This document shows, one piece after another, positions 17,198-26,937 of a stretch of 39,068 nt of DNA; position 1 is the first letter of the stretch, and every line of letters begins with the position of its first letter. Under the pieces are notes generated by a model. That model saw nothing but the letters and a program-made list of their open reading frames with translations. It did not search any database and was not told where the DNA came from. Position numbers and translations under genes: made by a program. The stretch is taken from the NCBI GenBank assembly GCA_945871085.1, contig CAMBVX010000020.1:1-39068 (forward strand). The letters are read 5' to 3'. The DNA is from Opitutus sp. GAS368. Its GTDB lineage: Bacteria > Verrucomicrobiota > Verrucomicrobiia > Opitutales > Opitutaceae.

Positions 17198-18535
17198 ATG
17201 TCACCCATGAACCGTCGCCACTTCCTCAAGGCCGCAGCCGTCACCGGAACCGGTCTTACGATCCTCCGCAGCGGCACGCTGTTCGGACAAAATACGCCCA
17301 ACAAAAAACTCAACGTCGCGCTCATCGGCGTGTGGGGCCGCGGACTCGCGCACTACGAAGGGCTGGCCAAAGAAAACGTCGTCGCGCTCTGCGATGTGAA
17401 CGAACTGCGCTTCCCCGAGGCTTTGCAGAAATTCCCCGGCGCGAAGACCTACATCGATTGGAGAAAGTGTCTCGATCACAAGGGGCTCGACGCCATCGTC
17501 TGCTGTACGCCGGACCACCACCATGCCCACATTGCGATTTGGGCGATGAACCGCGGTCTGCATGTTTACATGGAGAAGCCGATCGCCATGAGCGTCGAGG
17601 AGACCCGGATGGTGCGGGCGCTGTATCTGAAGAACAAACACAAGATCGCGACGCAGGCGGGCACGCAGCGACACGCGAGTCCAAATTTCGCGCGCGTGCG
17701 CGAACTCATCAAGGACGGTGCCGTCGGTGACCTCCAAGGAGTGTTTGTATGGGGCAACCGCCAGCTGCGCCAACCGGGCTACCGGCCGGCCGTGGGCACG
17801 CCGCCGAGCACGTTGCACTACGACCAGTGGATCGGGCCGTCGCCGTATCATCCCTACAACCCCGAGTATTTCTCGGCCAAAGCGGGAGCAAATTGTCTCC
17901 AGTGGAATATGTTTTGGGACTTTGGCACGGGCCAGGTGGGCGACATGGGCGCCCACACGATGGACCTCGCGTGGAATGCGATCGACGCCGGGTTGCCGAC
18001 GTCGATCGAGGCGAAGGGCGACGCCTTCAATCCCGATGTCACGCCGGTGGAGCTGACGGCGCATTTTAACCACCCGGCGAACGACTGGCGTCCTGCGATC
18101 CGCGTGAGCTGGTATCAAGGCGGCGCGCTGCCGACGGCCCCGAAGGCTTGGATCGATCTGAACAAGATTGGTCATGGTGTGATGTTCAAAGGTGCGAAGG
18201 GCGTGCTCGTCGCGGACTTTGCGACTCGCATGTTGATTCCGGCGGCGGACTCCTCCGACTTGACGTATTACAAAGTGCGCAAACCTGCCGACGTGACGCC
18301 GCCGATCGGCAACTTCCAGGAGGAGTTTTTCCGCGCGTGCAAAGGGAACCTCAAGACGTCGTGCAATTTTGACTACAACGGGCTCATGACGGAGCAGATG
18401 GCCCTCGGTCTCGCCGCTTATCGGTCGGGCAAGAAACTCGAGTACGACGGGAAGACCGGCACGGTGACGAATGCGCCGGAAGCGAACGCGTTCCTGAAGC
18501 GTCCGTATCGCGACGGCTGGCCGATCAACGGCTGA
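17198..18535 (+). CDS. Gfo/Idh/MocA family oxidoreductase with Tat-like signal
   Basis: MNRRHFLKAAAVTGTGL; KLNVALIGVWGRGLAHYEGL…CDVNE…HVYMEKPIAMSVEE; alternative start 17207. Confidence 0.93.
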   Translation: MSPMNRRHFLKAAAVTGTGLTILRSGTLFGQNTPNKKLNVALIGVWGRGLAHYEGLAKENVVALCDVNELRFPEALQKFPGAKTYIDWRKCLDHKGLDAIVCCTPDHHHAHIAIWAMNRGLHVYMEKPIAMSVEETRMVRALYLKNKHKIATQAGTQRHASPNFARVRELIKDGAVGDLQGVFVWGNRQLRQPGYRPAVGTPPSTLHYDQWIGPSPYHPYNPEYFSAKAGANCLQWNMFWDFGTGQVGDMGAHTMDLAWNAIDAGLPTSIEAKGDAFNPDVTPVELTAHFNHPANDWRPAIRVSWYQGGALPTAPKAWIDLNKIGHGVMFKGAKGVLVADFATRMLIPAADSSDLTYYKVRKPADVTPPIGNFQEEFFRACKGNLKTSCNFDYNGLMTEQMALGLAAYRSGKKLEYDGKTGTVTNAPEANAFLKRPYRDGWPING

Positions 18536-18548
18536 GGCCGTGGGTTGA

Positions 18549-18575
18549 GGGCGGGTCCCGGACCCGCCCTTTTTT
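18549..18575 (+). terminator. Intrinsic terminator
   Basis: GGGCGGGTC-ccg-GACCCGCCC followed by TTTTTT, just after the stop at 18535. Confidence 0.9.
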
Positions 18576-18608
18576 ATTTTCGCCGCCATACACTCCGCAC
18601 GATCGCCC

Positions 18609-19886
18609 ATGCGCTACTCTCCCGTTTTTCTCCTCGGCCTCTTCGTGATTTCGCTGGCGGTCGCGCGCGGAGAATTCCGTGCGGCCGTCATCAAAGTCGA
18701 CATCACGCCCACCACGCCGCAGTGGCTCATGGGCTACGGTCCGCGCCAATCGACGGGTGTGCGCGACAAGATTTACCATCGCATCGCGGCGCTCGACGAC
18801 GGAGGCACGCAGATCTTCCTCGTCGCGTCGGACCTCTGTCTATTTTCGCCCACGGTCTACGACGACGTCACGGCCACATTGAAAAAAGCGCTCGGTCTGG
18901 AGCCACGTCAGCTCTGGTGGACGGTCACGCACAGCCACTCGACGCCGGAGGTCGGTCCGCCCGGGATGTATGATGTCTTGCTCAAGGGGCGTTCCGACCA
19001 TCCTTGGAACCGCGACTATTGCGAATTCGTGAAGGCCGCGCTCGTCGCCGGCATTCGTGACGCCCGCGCCCAACTCGCCCCCGCGCGCGTCGCCATCGGC
19101 ACGGGATTCTCGCGCGCGAACATCAACCGCCGAGCGCGCGACGCCGACGGGAAGATCTCCCTCGGGCTCAATCCCGATGGGCCCGTCGACCGGCAGATTG
19201 GTCTCATCCGACTTGAGCGTCCCGACGGCTCGCCGCTGGGGCTGATCGCCAATTATGCGATGCACGGTACCGTGCTCGCCGGCTCAATGTTGCAAGTGAG
19301 TGGGGACGGTCCCGGCGTCGTCAGCAGCTACGTGGAGGAGAAGATCGGGGCGCCCATGCTCTATATCAACGGCGCGGCGGGCAACCTCGCGCCGATCTAT
19401 ACCGTGCAGGATCTCGCGAAGTCGCACATTGGGGAATTTCGCGTGCTCTTGGGTGACAAGATTCTGGAGGCGAATCGCGCGCTGGGTGCGGGCGTCGACG
19501 GGAAACTCTGGCTCGGAGAAAAATGGATTGAGACGCCGCGCCGCGCGGACCTCGGCTGGTCCGACGAACTCGCGGCCTACGGTGCGCAGAGCGCCACGGG
19601 CGTTGAGCTGGTGCGGATTCCGGTGCGGGCCCTGCGCATCAATGACACCATTTTGTGGGGCAGCCCGGTCGAGCTCTTCTGCGAGATTGCCCTGCGGGTG
19701 CGGGCTGACTCGCCGTTTCGGCACAATTTTTTCTTCGGCTACAGCAATGGTTGGCTCGGCTACCTGCCGACTGCGCAGGCATTTCGCGATGGCGGTTACG
19801 AGCCGCGCACCTCGCCCTTCACCGCGCAAGTCGAGCGTGACTACACCGAAGGCGTGAAGGCGTTTCTGCAAGATGTGCCGCGCTGA
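18609..19886 (+). CDS. Neutral/alkaline ceramidase-like secreted protein
   Basis: FRAAVIKVDITPTTPQWLMGYGPRQSTGVRDKIYHRIAALDDG…WTVTHSHSTPEVG…NGAAGNLAPIY. Confidence 0.85.
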   Translation: MRYSPVFLLGLFVISLAVARGEFRAAVIKVDITPTTPQWLMGYGPRQSTGVRDKIYHRIAALDDGGTQIFLVASDLCLFSPTVYDDVTATLKKALGLEPRQLWWTVTHSHSTPEVGPPGMYDVLLKGRSDHPWNRDYCEFVKAALVAGIRDARAQLAPARVAIGTGFSRANINRRARDADGKISLGLNPDGPVDRQIGLIRLERPDGSPLGLIANYAMHGTVLAGSMLQVSGDGPGVVSSYVEEKIGAPMLYINGAAGNLAPIYTVQDLAKSHIGEFRVLLGDKILEANRALGAGVDGKLWLGEKWIETPRRADLGWSDELAAYGAQSATGVELVRIPVRALRINDTILWGSPVELFCEIALRVRADSPFRHNFFFGYSNGWLGYLPTAQAFRDGGYEPRTSPFTAQVERDYTEGVKAFLQDVPR

Positions 19887-19887
19887 G

Positions 19888-19960
19888 GTAGGGCGAGGCT
19901 TCAGCCCGTCCCCGTGGCGACCACTGCAACCGTGAAAGGCGGGCTGAAGCCGCGCCCTAC
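19888..19960. repeat. Inverted-repeat element
   Basis: GTAGGGCGAGGCTTCAGCCCG (19888-19908) / CGGGCTGAAGCCGCGCCCTAC (19940-19960), 20/21 matching. Confidence 0.85.
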
Positions 19961-20011
19961 TTCCATCCATGCTCGTGCGGGTTTGAACTCTTCCGCGAAT
20001 TCTGTTCGTTC

Positions 20012-21448
20012 ATGCGCATGATCCCATCCGGTGCGCTCGTTCGCTTCGTCCTCGGTATCGCGTTGCTGACCTCCGTGGTCGCCACCGCGTCCGCTCAGGT
20101 AACGAAGCCCAATATTATTTTTATCCTCGCCGACGATCTCGGTTACGGAGAACTCGGCTCCTACGGACAAAAGCAGATTCGCACGCCGAACCTTGACCGG
20201 TTTGCGGCGGAAGGGATGCGTTTCACGCAGTTCTACGCGGGCAGCACCGTGTGCGCGCCGTCCCGCAGTGTGTTGATGACGGGAAAACACACGGGCCACA
20301 CGACCGTGCGGGGCAACGCCAGCAAGATTGGTTACGCGGCACAGACGTTGCGGGCCGACGAAGTGACGGTCGCCCGCGTGCTGCGCGACGGTGGTTATGC
20401 GACGGGCCTCATCGGCAAGTGGGGCCTTGGTGAGTCCGATAGTGTCGGCGCGCCATGGAAGCAGGGCTTCGGCTATTTCTTTGGCTTCATCAATCAGACG
20501 CACGCGCACAACCACTACCCGGATTTTCTGTGGCGTAACGACACCGTGGTGAAGTTGCCCAACGACATCACGCCGATCGGTGCGGTGCCCGGGGCGGGCT
20601 ACGCGACGAAACGGGTCGCCTATGCGAGTGATCTTTTCTTCGAGGAGACCCGCGCGTTTGTGCAGAAAAACCGGGCGCAGCCGTTCTTCCTCTTTTTCGC
20701 GCTCACGACGCCGCATGGGAACAACGAGCGCTCGCGCGAGCTCGGCGAGGGTAACGAAGTGCCCGACCAAGGAGCCTACGCCGACCGGAGTTGGAACGAC
20801 TCGCAGAAAAATCATGCGTCCATGATCACGCGGATGGACGAGGGCGTCGGCGACGTGATGAAATTTCTGCGCGAGCAAAAGCTCGATGAGAACACCCTGG
20901 TGATGTTCTCCAGCGACAACGGGCCGCACCGCGAGGGCGGACCGAACTACGATCCGACGTTCTTCAACTCGAGTGGTCCGCTGACCGGGATCAAACGCGC
21001 GCTCACGGACGGTGGCATCCGCGTGCCGTTCCTCGCGCGGTGGCCGGGGAAAATCAAAGCCGGCGCCGTGTCTGGGCATGTCGGATACTTCGGGGATTTG
21101 ATGGCGACGTGGACCGAATTGGCCGGTGTGGCGCGCCCCACGGTCCACGCGGCCGATAGTATTTCACTCGTGCCGACGCTGCTCAGTGGCGGGGAGCAGG
21201 CGAAGCACGAGTATCTCTATTGGGAGTTTTACGAGGGAGGCGTGTCGCAGGCGGTGTTACTGGGCGACCGGTGGAAAGGCATCCGCTTGAAATCGCAGAC
21301 CGCGCCGATGGCACTCTACGACCTGACGAACGATCTCGGCGAGAAGACCGATGTCGCGGCGAAGAATCCGGAACTGGTGGCCCGAGTGTCCGAGATCATG
21401 CGCACGGCGCGCTACGACAACGAGCACTGGAAGCTGCCGACGAAGTGA
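20012..21448 (+). CDS. Sulfatase (arylsulfatase family)
   Basis: KPNIIFILADDLGYGELGSYGQ…STVCAPSRSVLMTGKHTGH, with CxPSR formylglycine motif. Confidence 0.95.
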   Translation: MRMIPSGALVRFVLGIALLTSVVATASAQVTKPNIIFILADDLGYGELGSYGQKQIRTPNLDRFAAEGMRFTQFYAGSTVCAPSRSVLMTGKHTGHTTVRGNASKIGYAAQTLRADEVTVARVLRDGGYATGLIGKWGLGESDSVGAPWKQGFGYFFGFINQTHAHNHYPDFLWRNDTVVKLPNDITPIGAVPGAGYATKRVAYASDLFFEETRAFVQKNRAQPFFLFFALTTPHGNNERSRELGEGNEVPDQGAYADRSWNDSQKNHASMITRMDEGVGDVMKFLREQKLDENTLVMFSSDNGPHREGGPNYDPTFFNSSGPLTGIKRALTDGGIRVPFLARWPGKIKAGAVSGHVGYFGDLMATWTELAGVARPTVHAADSISLVPTLLSGGEQAKHEYLYWEFYEGGVSQAVLLGDRWKGIRLKSQTAPMALYDLTNDLGEKTDVAAKNPELVARVSEIMRTARYDNEHWKLPTK

Positions 21449-21505
21449 GGCGGGGGTGTGGGCGGGCGGCCGGCGAAGCGCGCCGCGTCTCCCGGCGGCC
21501 CGTGC

Positions 21506-22615
21506 TCACAAGGCGAGCGGCAGCGTGAAGCTGAAGGTCGCGCCCTTGCCGGGTTCGCTGTGCGCCCAGATCTTTCCGCCGTGGTCCTCGACGATGCGTT
21601 TGCAGATCGTCAGGCCGAGGCCGGTGCCGTGGGACTTGCCGTGGGTGGCGAAGGGTTGGAACAGGGATTGGGCGATTTCGGGCGCGATGCCGCGACCGGT
21701 GTCTTCGATTTCGATCTGCAGCGTGCCGTCAATAACCGCGAAACGCAGGGCGATTTTGCCGCCGGTGGGCATCTCGTCGACAGCGTTGTTGAGGAGATTG
21801 TAGAACAGACGTGAAAGGCGTTGGGCCTGGACGCGCACGTCGACTTTGGGGACGGGGTTGCCGAGTTCGATTTGCACCCCGCGCTCTGCAATTTCTGTGC
21901 GAATTTCTTCCACGAGCAGGTCCATGTATCGGGCAAAATTGACGCGGGCGAGCGGCGGGCTCTGGCCGGTGGGCTTGGTGAATTCGATCAGCTCATTCAG
22001 CATGTTGGTCATGCGATCGACCTGTTGCGCGATGCGGCTTTGGGCCTTGATGCGGAGGGGTGGAGTGGTGTGTTCGCTGCAGGCGAGTTCGGCGGCGAGA
22101 CCGATCACTTGGAGCGGATTTTTGAAATCGTGCACGATCGTGCCGGCAAAACGTCCGACGACGGCGAGCCGTTCCGCCGGGATGATTTCATCGAGGTATT
22201 TCTGGTTCAGCGCGCGCAGGCGATTGCTGATCTCGCGGAAGAGGCTTAGTGCCAGCCGTGGGTGCAATTCGAGGAGCACGGTGAGTTGTTCGCGTCCCAG
22301 AAAAACGGTCGTCGTGTCGGTTTCGGCGCGGGCGGTCGCGGACCGCGGAGCGTCGTCGATCACGGCCATTTCGCCAAACAGCTCGTCGGGCCGGATGACG
22401 GCGAGGGTGCGTGGTTCATTGTTGCCGACGACGGCGGTGATCAGCACGCGGCCCGATTCTACGAGGTAAAAACCATCCCCCGGATCACCGGCGGAAAAAA
22501 TCGTCGCGCCCGCCTCAAAGGTCCGCGCCCGACCGGCTTGTTTAAGCGCCAACAACTCATCCCCGCGCATTCCTGTGAACAGCTTGTCGAAAGGTTGGGC
22601 CATTGCTGACTGCAC
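21506..22615 (-). CDS. Cyclic-nucleotide-binding-domain histidine kinase
   Basis: N-terminal [25 protein letters not shown]…[24 protein letters not shown] box [13 protein letters not shown] boxes [28 protein letters not shown]. Confidence 0.92.
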   Translation of the reverse strand: MQSAMAQPFDKLFTGMRGDELLALKQAGRARTFEAGATIFSAGDPGDGFYLVESGRVLITAVVGNNEPRTLAVIRPDELFGEMAVIDDAPRSATARAETDTTTVFLGREQLTVLLELHPRLALSLFREISNRLRALNQKYLDEIIPAERLAVVGRFAGTIVHDFKNPLQVIGLAAELACSEHTTPPLRIKAQSRIAQQVDRMTNMLNELIEFTKPTGQSPPLARVNFARYMDLLVEEIRTEIAERGVQIELGNPVPKVDVRVQAQRLSRLFYNLLNNAVDEMPTGGKIALRFAVIDGTLQIEIEDTGRGIAPEIAQSLFQPFATHGKSHGTGLGLTICKRIVEDHGGKIWAHSEPGKGATFSFTLPLAL

Positions 22616-22672
22616 CGTAACGACGATCGTCTGACAGTAAAGAGGGGAGATGCCCTAGACGGGGGCTGGAGG

Positions 22673-23191
22673 CTACCTGGCGGCGGGTGCGGCGGGCGCG
22701 GGCATTTTGCAGGATTGCCAGGCGAGGAAGCGCCATTTGCCGTGTTCCTCGCGCCAGAGGGCGAGGATGCTGAGATCGAGATCGTTGGGTTTGCCGGCGG
22801 GGCCGACCTTGACGAGCACGCGGCCGGTCATGGTCGCCAGACCCGCGCCGACGAGCGTGAATTTCCGCTCTGGGTAGTCGAAGCTTTCGTAAACGGATTT
22901 GCGGGAAACGAGTGACGCGATGAGTGATGCCTTGGTGTCGACCTTGCCGTTGGAGTGGGCGTAGTGGAGGTCGTTGGACAGGATGGCTTCGAGGCGGGCC
23001 TGGTCGCCGGCCTTGGTCGCGGAGAGACGCTCGTCGTCGGCGGCGGTGAGCGCGGCGCGGAGACGTTCGCCTTCATTGGCGAAGGCGGGGGCGGGAGATT
23101 TCTCGGCGGCGGCCGCGGGCAGGGCGGGAGCGAGGGCCAAGGCGAACGCCCCAGCCAGGAAGGGCAGGAGCGGACGGAGGGAGGTTTGCAT
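22673..23191 (-). CDS. Secreted NTF2/SnoaL-like protein
   Basis: Signal peptide; LTAADDERLSATKAGDQARLEAILSNDLHYAHSNGKVDTKASLI…GRVLVKV…LALWREEHGKWRFLAWQSCK. Confidence 0.85.
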   Translation of the reverse strand: MQTSLRPLLPFLAGAFALALAPALPAAAAEKSPAPAFANEGERLRAALTAADDERLSATKAGDQARLEAILSNDLHYAHSNGKVDTKASLIASLVSRKSVYESFDYPERKFTLVGAGLATMTGRVLVKVGPAGKPNDLDLSILALWREEHGKWRFLAWQSCKMPAPAAPAAR

Positions 23192-23246
23192 GGGGGCGAG
23201 CGGGTGAGGCCAGGGAGTGGGCTGGGAGCGGTCGTGGTGGGCGTGG

Positions 23247-23756
23247 TTATTTCGCCGGCGGCGTCGGGGGAAGGTTCTTGCACGCTTGCCAAGCGAGGAA
23301 GCGCCATTGGCCGTTTTCCTCACGCCACACGGCGAGGTAGTTGATATCGTTGACCGTTTTTTGGCCGGTGGATTTCTGCTTCATGTGGACCAAGACGCGG
23401 CCCTTCATCAAGACGATGCCGGGTCCGGCGGGGACGAAGGTGCGGTCCTTGTGTTCAAAATTCTCGTAGGCGTTGGCACCGTTGATGACGCCATCCAGTT
23501 GGGAGGCCTTGGTGTCAATTTTGCCACTGGAGTGGGCGTAGTGCAGATCGTCGGAATAGCTGGCGGCGAGGCGCGCCCGATCGCCGGCCTTGGTCGCGGC
23601 GCAGCGAGCGTCGTCCGCCGCGGTGACGGCGGCGATCAGCCGGGCTTGGTCTCGGGCGGCGGGCGCAGGAGATTTTTCTGCGGCCGTCACGACGCTGGTG
23701 AGCGGGGCGAGGGCGAGGAGGCAGCGGAGCAAAAACCGGAGGAGGTGGGCTTTCAT
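23247..23756 (-). CDS. Secreted NTF2/SnoaL-like protein, paralogue of the neighbour
   Basis: Shares TAADD-R-ATKAGD-ARL…DDLHYAHSxGKxDTKAS…GRVLV…WREExGxWRFLAWQxCK. Confidence 0.85.
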   Translation of the reverse strand: MKAHLLRFLLRCLLALAPLTSVVTAAEKSPAPAARDQARLIAAVTAADDARCAATKAGDRARLAASYSDDLHYAHSSGKIDTKASQLDGVINGANAYENFEHKDRTFVPAGPGIVLMKGRVLVHMKQKSTGQKTVNDINYLAVWREENGQWRFLAWQACKNLPPTPPAK

Positions 23757-24093
23757 GGGGAGGGGAGGTGGAAGTGAACGGGGCGGGGAGCGGGCCTCGG
23801 GAAGGAAAGCGGACGGCGTGATTCAGTCGAGCTTGGAGAAAAAACGAGAGAAGCCGGGGTGGAGCCAGCGGTTGCGATCGACGACGGTGGTGGCTTCGCC
23901 GCTGGTTTCAGCGCGGGGCATGAAGCCGAAGACAAGAGAGTCGCGGCGGTGGTCTGTTGGCTTCATGTTGCGAGGTCGCGCTGGTGTGATAACCGCTCGT
24001 CTTTGATCACCCCATGGAGGCTTGCAGCCCGGCAAGATCCGGCCACGCGATCTTGAATGACACGGGAGGGCATCGCGGAATTGTCGGTGAGTC

Positions 24094-24200
24094 TTACTCG
24101 GTTACTTTCCTCTCAAAAAACGGCCCTGAAAAGTGTCACGTATTACGTGACACTCCCCGTGGGAATCCGGGTTTTTCTGGCAATGAACTTAGCCGAGTAA
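24094..24200. mobile_element. MITE-like inverted-repeat element centred on a perfect palindrome
   Basis: TTACTCGG (24094-24101) / CCGAGTAA (24193-24200) flank AGTGTCACGTA-T-TACGTGACACT (24132-24154); the two halves also resemble each other between. Confidence 0.6.
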
Positions 24201-24239
24201 TCTTCGCGCGGATGGCCGGCGTTCCGGTCACCCGTGCAC

Positions 24240-24270
24240 GGCGGCTGGAAAGCCGCCGGTCCGTCGGAAG
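24240..24270. repeat. Short GGAA-loop hairpin, copy 1
   Basis: GGCGGCT-GGAA-AGCCGCC followed by GGTCCGTCGGAAG. Confidence 0.6.
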
Positions 24271-24373
24271 CGTGACCCTGCCGGGGACCGACGATCGGGG
24301 GAGGTGAGCGTAGACGGGAGTGGGTGCCGAATTTTCGTTTGTTTTCGCGGAGGGGCAGGGGAATAGTCCGCGC

Positions 24374-25318
24374 ATGTTGGCACGATCACCCCATGCGGCT
24401 TTGCGCCGGTTGTTTGATGAAGTTGGCGCCGTCGATGCCGTCGGGATCGAGGAGCGTGTCGCGAAATATGGGACGCGTTCGATCAAGAAGGCTGCGAAGC
24501 TCTGGGGCTTAAAACTCGCCGCATCGATGGTCGATCTTACGACGCTGGAGGGCAAAGATACGCCGGGGAAGGTGGCCTCGCTTTGCCAGAAAGCGTTGTG
24601 CCCGCACGACCCGGAGTTGGGTGTGCCGCAGGTCGCGGCGGTGTGTGTTTATCCGGCGATGGTGAAGCACGCGCGCAAGGCGCTCGGCAGCGACACGGCG
24701 GTGCGCATCGCGTCGGTGGCGACGGCGTTTCCCTCGGGGCAGGCGCCGCTGAAAACGCGTCTGGCCGAGGTAAAGGCGGCGGTGGGCGATGGGGCGGACG
24801 AGATCGACATGGTGATCAATCGCGGGGCGTTTTTGTCGGGGGAGTTTGGCGTGATGCAGGATGAAATTCGGGCGGTCGTCGCAGCGTGCGGGGACGCGAC
24901 GCTCAAGGTGATTTTGGAAGTCAGTGAACTGGAAACCTACGACAACATCCGCGCGGCGTCGTTTCTCGCGATGCGCGTGATTCGCGAGGGCGATTTTATC
25001 AAGACGAGCACGGGCAAGACCTCGCTCAATGCGACGCTCGGCAACAATCAGGTGATGATCGAGGCGATCCGTGACTACTATCTCGATACGGGCGTGAGCA
25101 TCGCGATGAAGCCGGCCGGTGGCATCCGGACGGCGAAGCAGGCGTTGACGTTTCTCGTCGCGATCAAGGAGACCCTGGGCGACGCGTGGCTGAATAATGC
25201 GCGGTATCGTTTCGGCGCGAGTGCGCTGCTGAACGACTTGATCCGTCAGATCGCGAAAGAACGGAGCGGGGCCTACCAGGCGCCGTATTATTTCAGCGAA
25301 GCGACGGAGAGCTACTAA
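24374..25318 (+). CDS. deoC: Deoxyribose-phosphate aldolase
   Basis: MVDLTTLEGKDTPGKVASLCQKA…VAAVCVYPAMV…GADEIDMVINRGAFLSGE…DFIKTSTGK…AMKPAGGIRTAKQAL. Confidence 0.95.
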   Translation: MLARSPHAALRRLFDEVGAVDAVGIEERVAKYGTRSIKKAAKLWGLKLAASMVDLTTLEGKDTPGKVASLCQKALCPHDPELGVPQVAAVCVYPAMVKHARKALGSDTAVRIASVATAFPSGQAPLKTRLAEVKAAVGDGADEIDMVINRGAFLSGEFGVMQDEIRAVVAACGDATLKVILEVSELETYDNIRAASFLAMRVIREGDFIKTSTGKTSLNATLGNNQVMIEAIRDYYLDTGVSIAMKPAGGIRTAKQALTFLVAIKETLGDAWLNNARYRFGASALLNDLIRQIAKERSGAYQAPYYFSEATESY

Positions 25319-25328
25319 TTCATGATTC

Positions 25329-25409
25329 ACCACAGAGACACAGAGGCACAGAGAATGAGGCCGAGGATTTCGGGCTTTTCCGACCTCTGTGCCTCCGTGT
25401 CTCTGTGGT
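25329..25409. repeat. Inverted-repeat element (ACCACAGAGACACAGAGGCACAGAG type)
   Basis: 25-bp arms 25329-25353 and 25385-25409, 24/25 complementary. Confidence 0.9.
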
Positions 25410-25425
25410 TCAAAAAATCCTGACC

Positions 25426-26928
25426 ATGCCCACTTTGACTGCCAAAAAAATCTCTACCCGTCCGTCGCGCCCTGCGCCCGAGTTGATCTTCGGCGACCTC
25501 TGGGAGTTTGATCCGGCGCCGGAGACGGCCGATCCGAAGCTCAAGGCGCGCTACGATCTGTTCATCAACGGGCAGTTCGTCGCGCCAAAGTCGGGGAAGT
25601 ATTTCGACTCCATTAATCCGGCCAATGAGCAGAAACTCGCCGAGATCGCGCAGGCGAGTGCCGCCGATGTCGACGTCGCCTATCAGGCGGCCAAGGCGGC
25701 CTACGACAACGTTTGGGGCAAGATGCCGGGCAGGGAGCGGGCGAAGTATCTCTTCCGCATCGCGCGATTGTTGCAGGACCGGGCGCGCGAGTTTGCGGTC
25801 GCGGAGACGTTGGATGGCGGCAAGCCGATCAAAGAGTCGCGCGACTTCGATGTGCCGATGGCGGCGGCGCATTTTTTTTATCACGCGGGTTGGGCAGACA
25901 AACTCGACTACGTGGCGCCGGGTCGGCGGGTCGCACCACTCGGCGTGGTCGGGCAGGTGATCCCGTGGAATTTCCCGTTGCTTATGCTGGCGTGGAAACT
26001 CGCGCCGGCGCTGGCGATGGGGAATACGGTCGTGTTGAAGCCGGCCGAGACGACGTCGATCACGTGTCTGAAGTTGGCGGAAATTTTGCAGGACGCGGGC
26101 TTGCCGCCGGGCGTGGTGAATTTTGTGACGGGTGCGGGCGACGTCGGGGCGGCGGTCATGAATCATCCGATCCCGGCGAAGATCGCGTTCACGGGGTCGA
26201 CGGAAGTCGGCAAGATTATCATGCGCTCGCTCGCGGGCACCGACAAAAAGATGACGTTGGAGCTGGGCGGCAAAGCGGCGAACATCGTGTTCGACGATGC
26301 GCCGTTGAATCAGGCGGTCGAGGGCATCGTCAACGGGATCTTCTTTAATCAAGGCCATGTGTGCTGCGCGGGCTCGCGGTTGCTGGTGCACGAGCCGGTG
26401 GCGGAGCAAGTGCTCACAAAGCTCAAAAACCGCATCAAGGTCCTGCGCGTGGGCGACCCGCTCGACAAGAATACGGACATTGGCGCGATCAACTCGAAGG
26501 AGCAGCTGGCGAAAATCACCTCGCTGGTGGCGAGTGGGGTGAAGGAAGGGGCGGTGTTGTTTCAACCGTCGGGCCGGCTGCCGACGAAGGGTTTCTATTT
26601 CCGGCCGACGATTTTCTCGGGGGTGAGTATGAGCCACCGCATTGCGCGGGAGGAAATTTTCGGCCCCGTGCTGAGCATCCTGACGTTTCGTACGGTGGAT
26701 GAGGCGATCGAAAAGGCGAACAATACGGCCTATGGGCTCAGCGCCGGCGTGTGGACCGACAAGGGGTCGCGCATCCTGAAGATGTCGACGGAGCTCAAGG
26801 CGGGTGTCGTCTGGGCGAACACGTATAATAAATTCGACCCGACTTCGCCCTTCGGCGGCTACAAGGAAAGCGGCTTCGGCCGCGAGGGCGGCCGGCAGGG
26901 GCTGCTGGATTACTGCAAACTGATTTGA
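25426..26928 (+). CDS. Aldehyde dehydrogenase
   Basis: VVGQVIPWNFPLLMLAWKLAPALAMGNTVVLKPAE…FTGSTEVGKII…LELGGKAANIVF…FFNQGHVCCAGSRL. Confidence 0.95.
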   Translation: MPTLTAKKISTRPSRPAPELIFGDLWEFDPAPETADPKLKARYDLFINGQFVAPKSGKYFDSINPANEQKLAEIAQASAADVDVAYQAAKAAYDNVWGKMPGRERAKYLFRIARLLQDRAREFAVAETLDGGKPIKESRDFDVPMAAAHFFYHAGWADKLDYVAPGRRVAPLGVVGQVIPWNFPLLMLAWKLAPALAMGNTVVLKPAETTSITCLKLAEILQDAGLPPGVVNFVTGAGDVGAAVMNHPIPAKIAFTGSTEVGKIIMRSLAGTDKKMTLELGGKAANIVFDDAPLNQAVEGIVNGIFFNQGHVCCAGSRLLVHEPVAEQVLTKLKNRIKVLRVGDPLDKNTDIGAINSKEQLAKITSLVASGVKEGAVLFQPSGRLPTKGFYFRPTIFSGVSMSHRIAREEIFGPVLSILTFRTVDEAIEKANNTAYGLSAGVWTDKGSRILKMSTELKAGVVWANTYNKFDPTSPFGGYKESGFGREGGRQGLLDYCKLI

Positions 26929-26937
26929 GGCGCACAC

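Noticed and set aside
17201-18610. 469-aa - strand ORF
   Set aside because: Antisense of the Gfo/Idh oxidoreductase gene.
24033-24055. CAAGATC…GATCTTG inverted repeat
   Set aside because: Only 7 bp arms, no associated context; could be chance.
24014-24307. 97-aa + strand ORF across the palindromic element
   Set aside because: It runs through the palindrome and a second hairpin repeat; no recognisable domain, probably non-coding.
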